NCBI RefSeq assembly: GCF_000027145.1
Contig: NC_013891.1
Location: 1,612,001 to 1,676,000 of the forward strand
Source of the DNA: Listeria seeligeri serovar 1/2b str. SLCC3954
GTDB lineage: Bacteria > Bacillota > Bacilli > Lactobacillales > Listeriaceae
DNA length: 64,000 bases
Reading direction: 5' to 3'
The notes below the pieces were generated by a model. That model had not been told where the DNA came from. It was given only the letters and a program-made list of their open reading frames with translations, and searched no databases. This document shows positions 8,394-16,403 of this stretch, in pieces. Positions within the stretch are counted from its first letter, which is position 1. Each line of letters begins with the position of its first letter. A program made the translations under genes and the position numbers.

Positions 8394-8888
8394 TTAATAT
8401 TTTTTGTATGCAGCATCATAAGATTTTTTATCATTTGTTGAAAGCGTTGTTTTTGAAGTACTATAACTATACATAATATCTGTAGAAGCATTATGACCTA
8501 ATCGCAAACAATGCCCTAATTCATGCGTTGCAACATTTTGTTTTCCCGCACTATTTTTTTTGTCCATATTCTTTTTATTAAAGGTAATTTTACCATTACT
8601 ATAAGTAGTTGCATTTACATTATTATTGACGGAAGTATCGTTACAATAAACATCTTGAGCAACATTTTTGGAATAAGGTCGGATAACACCTTTTTTATAA
8701 CTGTTCCATGTATTCGCGCCAGTTTTAACATAAGACATATATTTCGAATTACCATTGTAGTCCATATGTTTCCCTGAATCTACTAAATCCCAATTATTAA
8801 TTTTTGCCGCAGCATGTACTTCCACCCCTGGAATTGCTACTACCCCTAAGCAAATAAATGCTAAAAACAATAAATAAAACTTTTTCAA
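8394..8888 (-). CDS. Secreted matrixin-like zinc metalloprotease
   Basis: 164 aa with a signal peptide ending near VHAAA. The metzincin zinc site HELGHCLRLGH (HExxHxxxxxH) lies near residues 128-138, followed by the Met-turn stretch DIMYSY. This pattern defines the metzincin clan and most resembles small bacterial matrixin/M10-type peptidases. At this length it is a bare catalytic domain without an obvious propeptide. It overlaps the upstream gene by four bases (ATGA) and precedes the acidic secreted protein by 15 bases. Substrate unknown. Confidence 0.8.
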   Translation of the reverse strand: MKKFYLLFLAFICLGVVAIPGVEVHAAAKINNWDLVDSGKHMDYNGNSKYMSYVKTGANTWNSYKKGVIRPYSKNVAQDVYCNDTSVNNNVNATTYSNGKITFNKKNMDKKNSAGKQNVATHELGHCLRLGHNASTDIMYSYSTSKTTLSTNDKKSYDAAYKKY

Positions 8889-9214
8889 TTTTTTTCCTTC
8901 TTTCTTCTGTAAAGTTTTTTGACTAAGAAAAAAATAATACTCACCAATAAAAATATTAATAGAAAACTTCCTATCAAGTTCAGCAATTGAATACTTACTC
9001 CATCATTTCCCAAAAATGTATTCATAAAATTGCTTTTACTCTCTGTTTTACTAGCTATCGTTACCCATCTAAATGGAAATCCATAAAGATATAAATAAAA
9101 CGTAACATTAATTCCATCTGCTATTCCAAATGCTGGCGGAATGAAAAACAACATGGAAATTAACAATATACTAGAAACAAATACTCGATTCACTATTAAT
9201 TGGATTGTTTTCAT
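8885..9214 (-). CDS. Small membrane protein, unknown
   Basis: 109 aa with two strongly hydrophobic segments, one near the N-terminus (residues about 10-32) and one near the C-terminus (about 80-102) ending in a basic tail KKLYRRKKEKN. A good GGGAGGGGAG site precedes the ATG. First gene of the unit with the matrixin-like protease. It could be a dedicated membrane partner or immunity-like protein for the protease, but that is only context. Confidence 0.65.
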   Translation of the reverse strand: MKTIQLIVNRVFVSSILLISMLFFIPPAFGIADGINVTFYLYLYGFPFRWVTIASKTESKSNFMNTFLGNDGVSIQLLNLIGSFLLIFLLVSIIFFLVKKLYRRKKEKN

Positions 9215-9687
9215 ACTCCCCTCCCTTTTTAAAATATATCATAAAATCTTTATGTATAACCAAAAGTGTAATGAAACCACCGATTCTTGTCATGAACGCC
9301 TAAAATGAGCGCTTTTTTAGAGTAATTACTACACTTTTTGCATTAAAACACCATTATATTAAGAAAAAAACGCCCAATTCGTGTTATTATTCGCCAATTA
9401 TACACAGTTCTTCTCACATGTCACAAAAAGTTCATATTCAACGCTTGATTTATCCGTTTACAACTCTGATATTCATGTTAAGGGAATATCTAAGTGAATA
9501 TAAATGCATATTTATTCGTTTTCTGAAACAAAAATAATGCTTTAACCACTTTAATATTCAATAGTGATAATAGACGCACCTAATTTTGCTGACTGTTTTT
9601 CCGTTTCAAATTCATACTATATCCATTTGAAGTATCGTCCATTACAGCTATTTATTACCTGAAACATTTATATATGTTGTAATACAT
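9215..9687. promoter_or_regulatory. Long AT-rich control region, copy A
   Basis: No gene is seen. It carries a -10-like box (TGTATA, 9253-9258, minus strand TATACA) and the dyad TTCTTGTCATGAA at 9284-9296. Farther on, several ATATTCA/GAATAT elements occur up to about 9580. The first 300 bases are a diverged copy of 10117-10430, with the -10 box and dyad at the same spacing. Confidence 0.55.
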
Positions 9688-10116
9688 TTATTTTTCTTCA
9701 TACATTGTTTTTAAATATATCGCATACATAATAAATGACGCTATACTAGCCACTATAACTACTAGAAATGCTGGCTCCACAAATTCTGTTACAAATGATA
9801 CTAGTACACTGAAAGTCCACCAACCATAGCCAATTAACTGTCTGAATGCTAAATTCAATAAACCCAACACTAAAATTAATAAGCCGATAAGTGGTACAAT
9901 TTTATTTGGCCCTTTTTGAAATTTCGGAATAAAAACAGTGCACAAGAAACCTAAATAGCCTACGATAATAATCGGTTGCATCCAAACCACCTGATAAGCC
10001 GGTTTGTAAACAAGATCAAATGCTTCTGAATCAAATCCGCTTGAAACCCATGGGAAAAACAAGCATAAAACTGCTATCCCAAAAAATATAATACTTACTA
10101 ATCTATATTTATTCAT
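9688..10116 (-). CDS. Four-helix membrane protein, unknown
   Basis: 142 aa, mostly hydrophobic, with four predicted membrane helices (residues about 6-24, 44-64, 74-96 and 105-132) and a charged C-terminus LKTMYEEK. No known motif. It starts after GGGAGGTGAAC and appears to be a one-gene unit. Its promoter region is homologous to that of the neighbouring protease operon, so the two are probably co-regulated. Confidence 0.7.
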   Translation of the reverse strand: MNKYRLVSIIFFGIAVLCLFFPWVSSGFDSEAFDLVYKPAYQVVWMQPIIIVGYLGFLCTVFIPKFQKGPNKIVPLIGLLILVLGLLNLAFRQLIGYGWWTFSVLVSFVTEFVEPAFLVVIVASIASFIMYAIYLKTMYEEK

Positions 10117-10486
10117 AGTTCACCTCCCTAAAAAATCATAGCATAACAACTTAATGTATAACCAAAAATGTAATGAAATGTCCGATTCTTGTCATGAACT
10201 AACAGAAATGGCTTTTATTTAGAATAATTACCACACCTTTTGAGTTAAATTGTTGTTTTTTCAAAAGAAAGATTTGCATAATGTGTTATTATTCACATAA
10301 TATACAAAAATACTCCCAGTCGCCATAAAATATTCATAGTCATATATTATTTTTTACCTTTTTAGACGGAATGCTTATATTTGTGGACTATATAAATGAA
10401 TACTCATGTATGTTTATTCATGCTTAATAATTAATTCAACTAACGATATGATTTTGCATGCTATTCAAACAGAAAATAAAAAAAAT
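10117..10486. promoter_or_regulatory. Long AT-rich control region, copy B
   Basis: No gene is seen. The -10-like box TGTATA at 10155-10160 and the dyad TTCTTGTCATGAA at 10186-10198 are spaced exactly as in copy A (26 bases). Upstream parts also align with copy A around a shared TGTTATTATTC element and ATTCAT repeats. Confidence 0.55.
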
Positions 10487-10530
10487 AAAAACCCCGTATT
10501 TCCTAAGAAATTACGGGGTTTTTATACTAT
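10487..10530. terminator. Terminator after tsf
   Basis: AAAAACCCCGTA and TACGGGGTTTTT arms around a short TTTC/GAAA inner stem; T-tracts on both strands. It ends the rpsB-tsf transcript on the minus strand. Confidence 0.9.
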
Positions 10531-10552
10531 TTAATATCATATTAAATTCGAA

Positions 10553-11437
10553 TTATTTTTTAACTTGGCTCATTACTTCTTCAACAAAGTTATCTTCTTT
10601 TTTCTCAATTCCTTCGCCTACTTCGAAACGTACGAACGATACTACTTTACCGCCGCTTTGTTTCACATATTCACCAACAGTAATGTCTGGGTTTTTAACA
10701 AAAGGTTGATCTTCTAAAGAAATTTCGCTTAGATATTTTTTCAAACGGCCTTCTACCATTTTTTCAACGATATTAGCTGGTTTGCCTTCGTTTAATGCTT
10801 GTTGCGTTAATACTTCTTTTTCGTGAGCTACTTCTTCGCTAGAAACGTCTTCACGAGAAATGTATTTAGGGTTAATTGCAGCGATATGCATAGCAACATC
10901 TTTTGCAACAGTTGTGTCAGTTGTTCCTTCAAGAAGTGTAAGAACGCCAATACGTCCGTTCATGTGGATGTATTCACCGAAAGCAGAGTTGTCCGCTTTT
11001 TCTTTTACTTCAAAACGACGAAGGGAAATATTTTCACCAATTTTTGTGATTGCTTCTGTGATGTAATCTTGAACAGATTGGCCATTTGGCATTTCTGTTT
11101 TAAGAGCATCTTCTAAGCTATCTGGACGTACTGCAAGAATTTGTTTAGCAAGTGCGTCAACTAATTGTTGGAAGTTATCGTTTTTAGCAACGAAATCTGT
11201 TTCAGCATTTACTTCTAGTACTACGGCATGTTTTTCATTACTGATAACATGAGTCATACCTTCAGAAGCGATACGATCGGATTTTTTCGCAGCTTTAGCG
11301 ATTCCTTTTTCACGAAGATAGTCAATTGCTTTTTCCATATCTCCTTCAGTTTCTACAAGCGCTTTTTTACAATCCATCATACCAGCACCAGTTTTTTCAC
11401 GTAATTCTTTTACCATTTGAGCTGTAATATTAGCCAT
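10553..11437 (-). CDS. tsf: Elongation factor Ts
   Basis: 294 aa nucleotide-exchange factor for EF-Tu, of normal length. The N-terminal UBA-like region contains the signature [13 protein letters not shown], followed by the core with [14 protein letters not shown] and the C-terminal dimerisation part. Preceded by GGAGGG. It follows rpsB on the same strand, the usual pairing, with an attenuating hairpin between them. Confidence 0.98.
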   Translation of the reverse strand: MANITAQMVKELREKTGAGMMDCKKALVETEGDMEKAIDYLREKGIAKAAKKSDRIASEGMTHVISNEKHAVVLEVNAETDFVAKNDNFQQLVDALAKQILAVRPDSLEDALKTEMPNGQSVQDYITEAITKIGENISLRRFEVKEKADNSAFGEYIHMNGRIGVLTLLEGTTDTTVAKDVAMHIAAINPKYISREDVSSEEVAHEKEVLTQQALNEGKPANIVEKMVEGRLKKYLSEISLEDQPFVKNPDITVGEYVKQSGGKVVSFVRFEVGEGIEKKEDNFVEEVMSQVKK

Positions 11438-11465
11438 TTATTTTCCCTCCAATTTTTCTCTTTAA

Positions 11466-11497
11466 AAAAGGTGATAAGAATAGTGCCTTATCACCTT
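11466..11497 (-). terminator. Intergenic attenuator between rpsB and tsf
   Basis: An 11-bp perfect stem (AAGGTGATAAG with CTTATCACCTT, 11468-11478 and 11487-11497) is followed on the minus strand by six T residues. It lies within the rpsB-tsf operon, so it probably reduces rather than stops tsf expression. Confidence 0.75.
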
Positions 11498-11516
11498 GAA
11501 AGTTTCAAATAAAATC

Positions 11517-12266
11517 TTATGCTTCAGTAGTTTCTTCTGTAGCTTTTTCTTCTACAGGAGCAACTTCCGCTTCCGTTAAGTCTTCCCCTTGGTTCACTTC
11601 GATGATAGCGTCAGCCATTTTAGCAGTTAAAAGTTTAACCGCGCGGATAGCGTCATCATTTGCAGGGATTACGTAGTCGATTTCATCCGGATCACAGTTT
11701 GTATCAACAATACCGATGATAGGAATATGAAGTTTACGAGCTTCTGCAACCGCAATACGTTCTTTGCGTGGGTCAACGATGAATAGTGCATCAGGAAGAC
11801 CTTTCATGTCTTTGATTCCGCCTAAGAAGCGTTCTAATTTTTCTTGTTCTTTTTTAAGAAGGACAACTTCTTTTTTAGGAAGGACTTCAAAAGTTCCATC
11901 AGCTTCCATTTTTTCGATTTTTTTAAGGTGTTGAATACGTTTTTGAATTGTTTCAAAGTTAGTTAAAGTACCACCTAACCAACGATGATTCACGAAGTAT
12001 TGTCCAGAACGGATAGCTTCGTCGCGAACGGATTCTTGTGCTTGTTTTTTAGTTCCTACAAACAGGATAGTACCATTGTCGCTAGCTACTTCACGCATGA
12101 AGTTGAAAGCTTCGTCTACTTTTTTCACTGTTTTTTGTAGGTCAATGATATAAATACCATTTCTTTCTGTGAAGATATATTTCTTCATTTTTGGGTTCCA
12201 ACGGCGTGTTTGGTGGCCGAAGTGAACGCCAGCTTCTAATAATTGTTTCATTGAAATAACAGGCAT
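11517..12266 (-). CDS. rpsB: 30S ribosomal protein S2
   Basis: 249 aa, full length. It opens [20 protein letters not shown] and contains the family blocks [32 protein letters not shown] and PDALFIVD, with the usual acidic C-terminal tail. It is the first gene of the rpsB-tsf operon, with a strong promoter and a long leader upstream. Confidence 0.98.
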   Translation of the reverse strand: MPVISMKQLLEAGVHFGHQTRRWNPKMKKYIFTERNGIYIIDLQKTVKKVDEAFNFMREVASDNGTILFVGTKKQAQESVRDEAIRSGQYFVNHRWLGGTLTNFETIQKRIQHLKKIEKMEADGTFEVLPKKEVVLLKKEQEKLERFLGGIKDMKGLPDALFIVDPRKERIAVAEARKLHIPIIGIVDTNCDPDEIDYVIPANDDAIRAVKLLTAKMADAIIEVNQGEDLTEAEVAPVEEKATEETTEA

Positions 12267-12432
12267 TGTGTTATTCCCTCCTATTGGTTTATTTTTTGCG
12301 GATAACCGCCCTCCGCATGGATCAACCAGCCGAAAAACTTAAGCGAACAAGCCGCTAAGCACCTTCTCAGTCTGTCACCGTGCGTGTGTGATTTAACACT
12401 AACAATAAATATAGCATAATTTGATGGGTATT
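12267..12432 (-). promoter_or_regulatory. rpsB promoter and long leader
   Basis: On the minus strand TTGCAA, a 17-bp spacer and TATATT lie at the distal end (about 12405-12435). The leader of about 130 nt contains GC-rich complementary segments (GGTGCTTAGCGGC, GGAGGGCGG), unusual against the AT-rich surroundings. Such leaders often bind the encoded r-protein for feedback control; that role is inferred here. Confidence 0.5.
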
Positions 12433-12478
12433 GCAATAGTTATTGCGATTTCTAAACTAAACTATTTTCTACTATTTC

Positions 12479-12772
12479 TTAATTGTTTTTCCTAACCACA
12501 ATGCCAATTTCCGTTGCTAATGCTAGGACAGCTCGTTTTTTTATTCGTTTGAATTGAGCAATTTCATATGGGAGTTCCAACATTACTGCTACATTTTTCT
12601 TTCGCCCATCATCTCTTATAGGAAAAACAGATTCTTCCAAACAACCGTCGCTGGAAAGTTGTGGTTTTAGTGTTAATCCTGAAACATATCTTAGTTGTTG
12701 AAATTCCTCAAAAAAATGCTTTACTTTTTGAACGGTTTTAATATAGTCAATATTATTTTTAGTTATTAACAA
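12479..12772 (-). CDS. Hypothetical protein
   Basis: 97 aa, no recognised family. Mixed charged and hydrophobic, with a basic stretch FKRIKKRAVLALATEIG near the end that could be a helix. It begins at TTG after GGGAG eight bases upstream. The leader just before contains a 9-bp hairpin (CCTTTTTGT with ACAAAAAGG). It sits between rpsB and the murP terminator, both on the same strand, with no sign of co-transcription. Confidence 0.6.
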   Translation of the reverse strand: MLITKNNIDYIKTVQKVKHFFEEFQQLRYVSGLTLKPQLSSDGCLEESVFPIRDDGRKKNVAVMLELPYEIAQFKRIKKRAVLALATEIGIVVRKNN

Positions 12773-12899
12773 TGTTTACGCTCCCTACAAATATCCTTTT
12801 TGTATTCATGCTAACAAAAAGGTAACTCTATTTGTTATGCCGGTTGCGTAAACTACCCGCTCATTCTTGCTAAGAACTATCCGTAGCAGTGTAAAGGCA

Positions 12900-12946
12900 C
12901 AAAAAAACGCATCAAAACATATTTCACATTCTGATGCGTTTTTTAT
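12900..12946 (-). terminator. Terminator after murP
   Basis: ACGCATCA and TGATGCGT arms with a T-run after the stem on the minus strand. Confidence 0.85.
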
Positions 12947-12961
12947 TGTTATTTGGTTAAC

Positions 12962-14410
12962 TTACAATTCTACGCTATTCATTGCGTCTTTCGGTGTTCC
13001 AAAGAAGTATGTTAGAACGAATCCACCTATATAGGCAGCAATTAATCCGATGACATATGAAAGCCATTCATTATTAGCGATTAGTGGGATAAGTGCTACT
13101 CCTGATGGTCCAATTGCAATTGCCCCAACATTTCCAAAGTAGCCGATTACTGCCCCGCCGATACCTCCACCGAGACAAGCTGTAAGAAATGGTTTACCAA
13201 GCGGTATCGTTACCCCATAAATTAATGGTTCGCCGATGCCTAAAATCCCAACCGGAAGACCACCTTTAATCATATTTACAAGTGGTTTATTTTTACGACA
13301 ACGAATCCAAAGTGCAATTGCTGCACCAACTTGTCCGCCACCTGCCATTGCTAAAATAGGAAGTAAAATAGTATAGCCATTTTGAGCTATCATTTCTACG
13401 TGGATAGGTGTTAAGACTTGATGTAACCCGAACATAACCATTGGTAAGAATAACGTTCCCAGCACAAAACCTGCGAACACGCCGCCAACTTCGATAACCC
13501 AGTTAATACCGTTCACTAAACCGTCAGATACAAGTCCTGCAAATGGCATAATTAAGAAAATAGTTACTAAACCAATAATAAGTAATACAAGTGTTGGCGT
13601 AAAAATAATATCTATTGCATTTGGAATGATTTTGCGCAAGTTTTTTTCAAGTATACACATGAGCCAAACTGCTAGTAAAACACCGATAATTCCACCTTGT
13701 CCGGCTACGATAGGATCCCCCGTGAAAATGTTGGTAATCGTATGTCCTTCAGCTAATCCAGAAAGTAACGTTATCCCAGCGATTCCACCACCGAGTACTG
13801 GGGTTCCACCAAATTCATTCGCGGTGTTAATCCCTACATAAATGGCTAAGAAGGCAAATATTCCTTTGTTAATAACTCCTAAAATATCAATATATTGAGT
13901 CCAAACAGCAGCATCTAAATTACCAGCTGTTACATTATTAGTAATAATTGCTGCAATTCCGGCAATTAAGCCTGCTCCAACAAAACCAGGAATTAGTGGG
14001 ACAAAAATATTAGAGATTGATTTTAATAATCTTTTAAAACCTGATGAATTATTTTGTTTTGCTTTTAATTCTGCTTTTGTTTTAGATGCTTTTTCTTCTA
14101 CTAATTCTTTACCAGTTTTTGTGCTGCTATCCAAATTTTCTTGGATCGTTTCGCCAATTTTAACACCAGCCATCTCGGCCATAGCACCAGCTACTTTGTT
14201 CACAACTCCTGGTCCAACAATAATTTGTAAAGTATCATCTTCTACAACGCCAATAACACCCGGAACTTTTTTTAATTCAGCTATGTCAACAAAATCACTA
14301 TCGACAATACCCAGTCGAACTCGTGTCATACAATGTGCAATTCTTGAAACGTTTTCCATTCCACCGACATGAATAAATATTTGTTTTCCAATTTCTGATT
14401 CTTTTGTCAT
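12962..14410 (-). CDS. murP: PTS N-acetylmuramic acid transporter, EIIBC
   Basis: 482 aa with an EIIB domain first (phosphorylated Cys27 in HCMTRVRLG) and an EIIC domain of about ten membrane helices from residue about 125 onward. No EIIA is fused, as in MurP, so it must borrow EIIA from another glucose-family PTS. The EIIC part carries the conserved GIGEPLIYGVTIPL block. It follows murQ by 12 bases on the same strand. The pairing with the MurNAc-6-phosphate etherase is what supports the substrate; the sequence alone says glucose/sucrose superfamily. Confidence 0.88.
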   Translation of the reverse strand: MTKESEIGKQIFIHVGGMENVSRIAHCMTRVRLGIVDSDFVDIAELKKVPGVIGVVEDDTLQIIVGPGVVNKVAGAMAEMAGVKIGETIQENLDSSTKTGKELVEEKASKTKAELKAKQNNSSGFKRLLKSISNIFVPLIPGFVGAGLIAGIAAIITNNVTAGNLDAAVWTQYIDILGVINKGIFAFLAIYVGINTANEFGGTPVLGGGIAGITLLSGLAEGHTITNIFTGDPIVAGQGGIIGVLLAVWLMCILEKNLRKIIPNAIDIIFTPTLVLLIIGLVTIFLIMPFAGLVSDGLVNGINWVIEVGGVFAGFVLGTLFLPMVMFGLHQVLTPIHVEMIAQNGYTILLPILAMAGGGQVGAAIALWIRCRKNKPLVNMIKGGLPVGILGIGEPLIYGVTIPLGKPFLTACLGGGIGGAVIGYFGNVGAIAIGPSGVALIPLIANNEWLSYVIGLIAAYIGGFVLTYFFGTPKDAMNSVEL

Positions 14411-14422
14411 TATTCCAGCTCC

Positions 14423-15313
14423 TCATTTTTGAATGGTGTTTCGAACAAACCCCTTTGCTTCACTTAATTTTTCTAAAGCTATTTCCTTGGTTGAATTGGT
14501 CAAGATCATGACAATGGCTACTTTGACATGTTTTTCAGCTAATTCATAAAACTTACTAGCTGTTTCATAATCAACTTCTGTGGCTTCCATAATAATTCGT
14601 TTAGAGCGCTCTTCTAACTTTTTATTTGTTGGTAAAACGTCAACCATTAAATTTTTATAAACTTTTCCAATTCCGACCATTGATGCTGTGGAAATCATAT
14701 TTAATACTAGTTTCTGCGCTGTCCCTGCTTTTAATCTAGTAGATCCTGTTAAAATTTCGGCACCGGTCACAATTTCTACTGCTATATCGGCGTGCGCTGA
14801 AATTTCTGCATTAGCATTACAAGAAATCGCTCCGGTTTTTGCCCCAACAGATTTCGCATAATCAAGTGCGCCAATAACGTAAGGTGTTCTACCACTTGCA
14901 GCAATCCCGATAACAAAATCATTTGCAGCTAACTTAATTTGCTTTAAGTCGTTTTCCCCAAGTGTTTTTGAATCTTCTGCACCTTCTATTGCAGCTACAA
15001 AAGCCTTTTCACCGCCTGCAATTAAGCCAACGACCTGCTCCTTTGCGACCCCAAAAGTTGGCACACATTCAGCTGCATCAAGTACGCCTAATCTCCCGCT
15101 TGTTCCGGCGCCAAGATAAATCAACCGACCACCATTTTGAAAACTTGATATGACACCGCTTACAATTAACTCGATTTGAGGTAAGACATTCTTTATAGCT
15201 GTTGGAACTGTTGCATCTTCCTCATTCATTACTGCTAAAATTTCTTTTGGAGAAAGTGTGTCTAAATCAATCGTTTTTTTATTTCGCTCTTCTGTTGCTA
15301 AATTCTCTAACAT
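14423..15313 (-). CDS. murQ: N-acetylmuramic acid 6-phosphate etherase
   Basis: 296 aa SIS-domain enzyme that cleaves the lactyl ether of MurNAc-6-P to GlcNAc-6-P and D-lactate. Conserved blocks include EERN near the start, YLGAGTSGRLGVLDAAE, and GIAASGRTPYVIGAL. The frame is open to 15355, but the ATG at 15313 follows GGAAGGAG at proper spacing and begins the family N-terminus MLENLATEERN. It heads the murQ-murP unit behind its own promoter and operator. Confidence 0.95.
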   Translation of the reverse strand: MLENLATEERNKKTIDLDTLSPKEILAVMNEEDATVPTAIKNVLPQIELIVSGVISSFQNGGRLIYLGAGTSGRLGVLDAAECVPTFGVAKEQVVGLIAGGEKAFVAAIEGAEDSKTLGENDLKQIKLAANDFVIGIAASGRTPYVIGALDYAKSVGAKTGAISCNANAEISAHADIAVEIVTGAEILTGSTRLKAGTAQKLVLNMISTASMVGIGKVYKNLMVDVLPTNKKLEERSKRIIMEATEVDYETASKFYELAEKHVKVAIVMILTNSTKEIALEKLSEAKGFVRNTIQK

Positions 15314-15334
15314 CTTAACCACTCCTTCCAACAT

Positions 15335-15363
15335 AGTATAATATAAATGAAACAAAATTTCAA
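15335..15363 (-). promoter_or_regulatory. murQP promoter with MurR operator
   Basis: TTGAAA (15358-15363), 17-bp spacer, TATACT (15335-15340) on the minus strand. The dyad TGAAACAAAATTTCA (15348-15362) covers the -35 box, as expected for an RpiR-family repressor site. Operator assignment is inferred from the adjacent murR. Confidence 0.65.
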
Positions 15364-15415
15364 TATATAATATTAAATTTAAAACTTTTATTTATTTTTT
15401 ATTGTTCCTCATTAT

Positions 15416-15463
15416 AAAAAAATAGGCAATAGCTTTGATTATTAAGCTACTACCTATTTCCTA
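15416..15463 (-). terminator. Terminator after murR
   Basis: Arms AATAGGTAGTAGCTT and AAGCTATTGCCTATT (one mismatch) followed on the minus strand by a run of T. It separates murR from murQP. Confidence 0.8.
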
Positions 15464-16315
15464 TTATTCTCTAAAACGATTAGTGGCCTCTCGAGAATGT
15501 TTAATTTGTTGAATCATTTCGTCGTAGTGATGGGAAGCATAGTAGTAAAATAAAATATCAACTACGAGCAATTGCGCTTGTCTCGAACTTGTTGCTGTAC
15601 TTCTAATTTCGGCTTCTGGTGCACGGGATGTTTCTAATGATAAATCGGCTTTTTCTTTCAGTTTATTGTTACCAAAACGTGTAAGGCTAATAACTGTGAC
15701 ATTGTTTAGTTTGGCTTGATCAACCAGTTGCAGGACTTCGGACGTTTCACCGCTGTTCGAAATAGCAATAAAAACTGCTTTTTTCTTTCCAGTTGCAAAA
15801 GCCATTGCCAGGACATGAGCATCTTGTGTGGCTAATACATGCTTTCCTGCACGCAACCATTTTTGGGAGATATCTTCTGCTACTAGCCAAGAAGCACCAA
15901 CGCCATATGTATAAATTGTATCCGCTTGACCTAGTAACTCACATGCTTCTAAAACTTTGGTTTCATTTAGCTGGCTCGCTGTATCATTCAATGTTTGAGT
16001 CATGTTAGAAACTAGTTTTTCTGTAATTGCATGAAAATCTTCATTCGGTTCAATATCATAATATCCTTTTTTTTGGGGTTGAGCTAAATCAAGTGATAGT
16101 TGCCGTTTTAATTCTGGGAAGCTTTGAAGGCCGATTGATTTACAAAAACGAACAACGGCTGCCCCGCTTGCATCTGCTTTTTGTGCTAGCTTATGAATGG
16201 ATGCTGTGGTGGTGAATTCCGGATTTGCTAATACTGCTTGACCAATCTTTTTTTCTGATTTTGGTAAGTCATTTAAAATGTCTTCTATTCGATTGATAAT
16301 ACTACCACTAGTCAT
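15464..16315 (-). CDS. murR: RpiR-family regulator of MurNAc use
   Basis: 283 aa: an N-terminal HTH_6 domain (residues about 5-80, with ASIHKLAQKADASGAAVVRFCKSIG) and a C-terminal SIS sugar-phosphate-binding domain (about 110-250, with YGVGASW and ISNSGETSEVLQL). MurR-type proteins repress MurNAc genes until MurNAc-6-P binds the SIS domain. It has its own promoter (extended -10 TGATATAAT) and terminator, immediately upstream of murQP, whose promoter holds a fitting dyad. Confidence 0.88.
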   Translation of the reverse strand: MTSGSIINRIEDILNDLPKSEKKIGQAVLANPEFTTTASIHKLAQKADASGAAVVRFCKSIGLQSFPELKRQLSLDLAQPQKKGYYDIEPNEDFHAITEKLVSNMTQTLNDTASQLNETKVLEACELLGQADTIYTYGVGASWLVAEDISQKWLRAGKHVLATQDAHVLAMAFATGKKKAVFIAISNSGETSEVLQLVDQAKLNNVTVISLTRFGNNKLKEKADLSLETSRAPEAEIRSTATSSRQAQLLVVDILFYYYASHHYDEMIQQIKHSREATNRFRE

Positions 16316-16367
16316 TAACTTTTCTCCAATCCATTTTTGGTCATTATATCAAAAATTGCGCTAAAAA

Positions 16368-16403
16368 TAAAACTGCTAGCGAAAACGCTAGCAGTTTTAA
16401 TCT
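16368..16403 (-). terminator. Terminator after leuS
   Basis: Perfect stem AAAACTGCTAGC with GCTAGCAGTTTT around GAAAAC, T-rich on both sides; it may work both ways. Confidence 0.9.
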
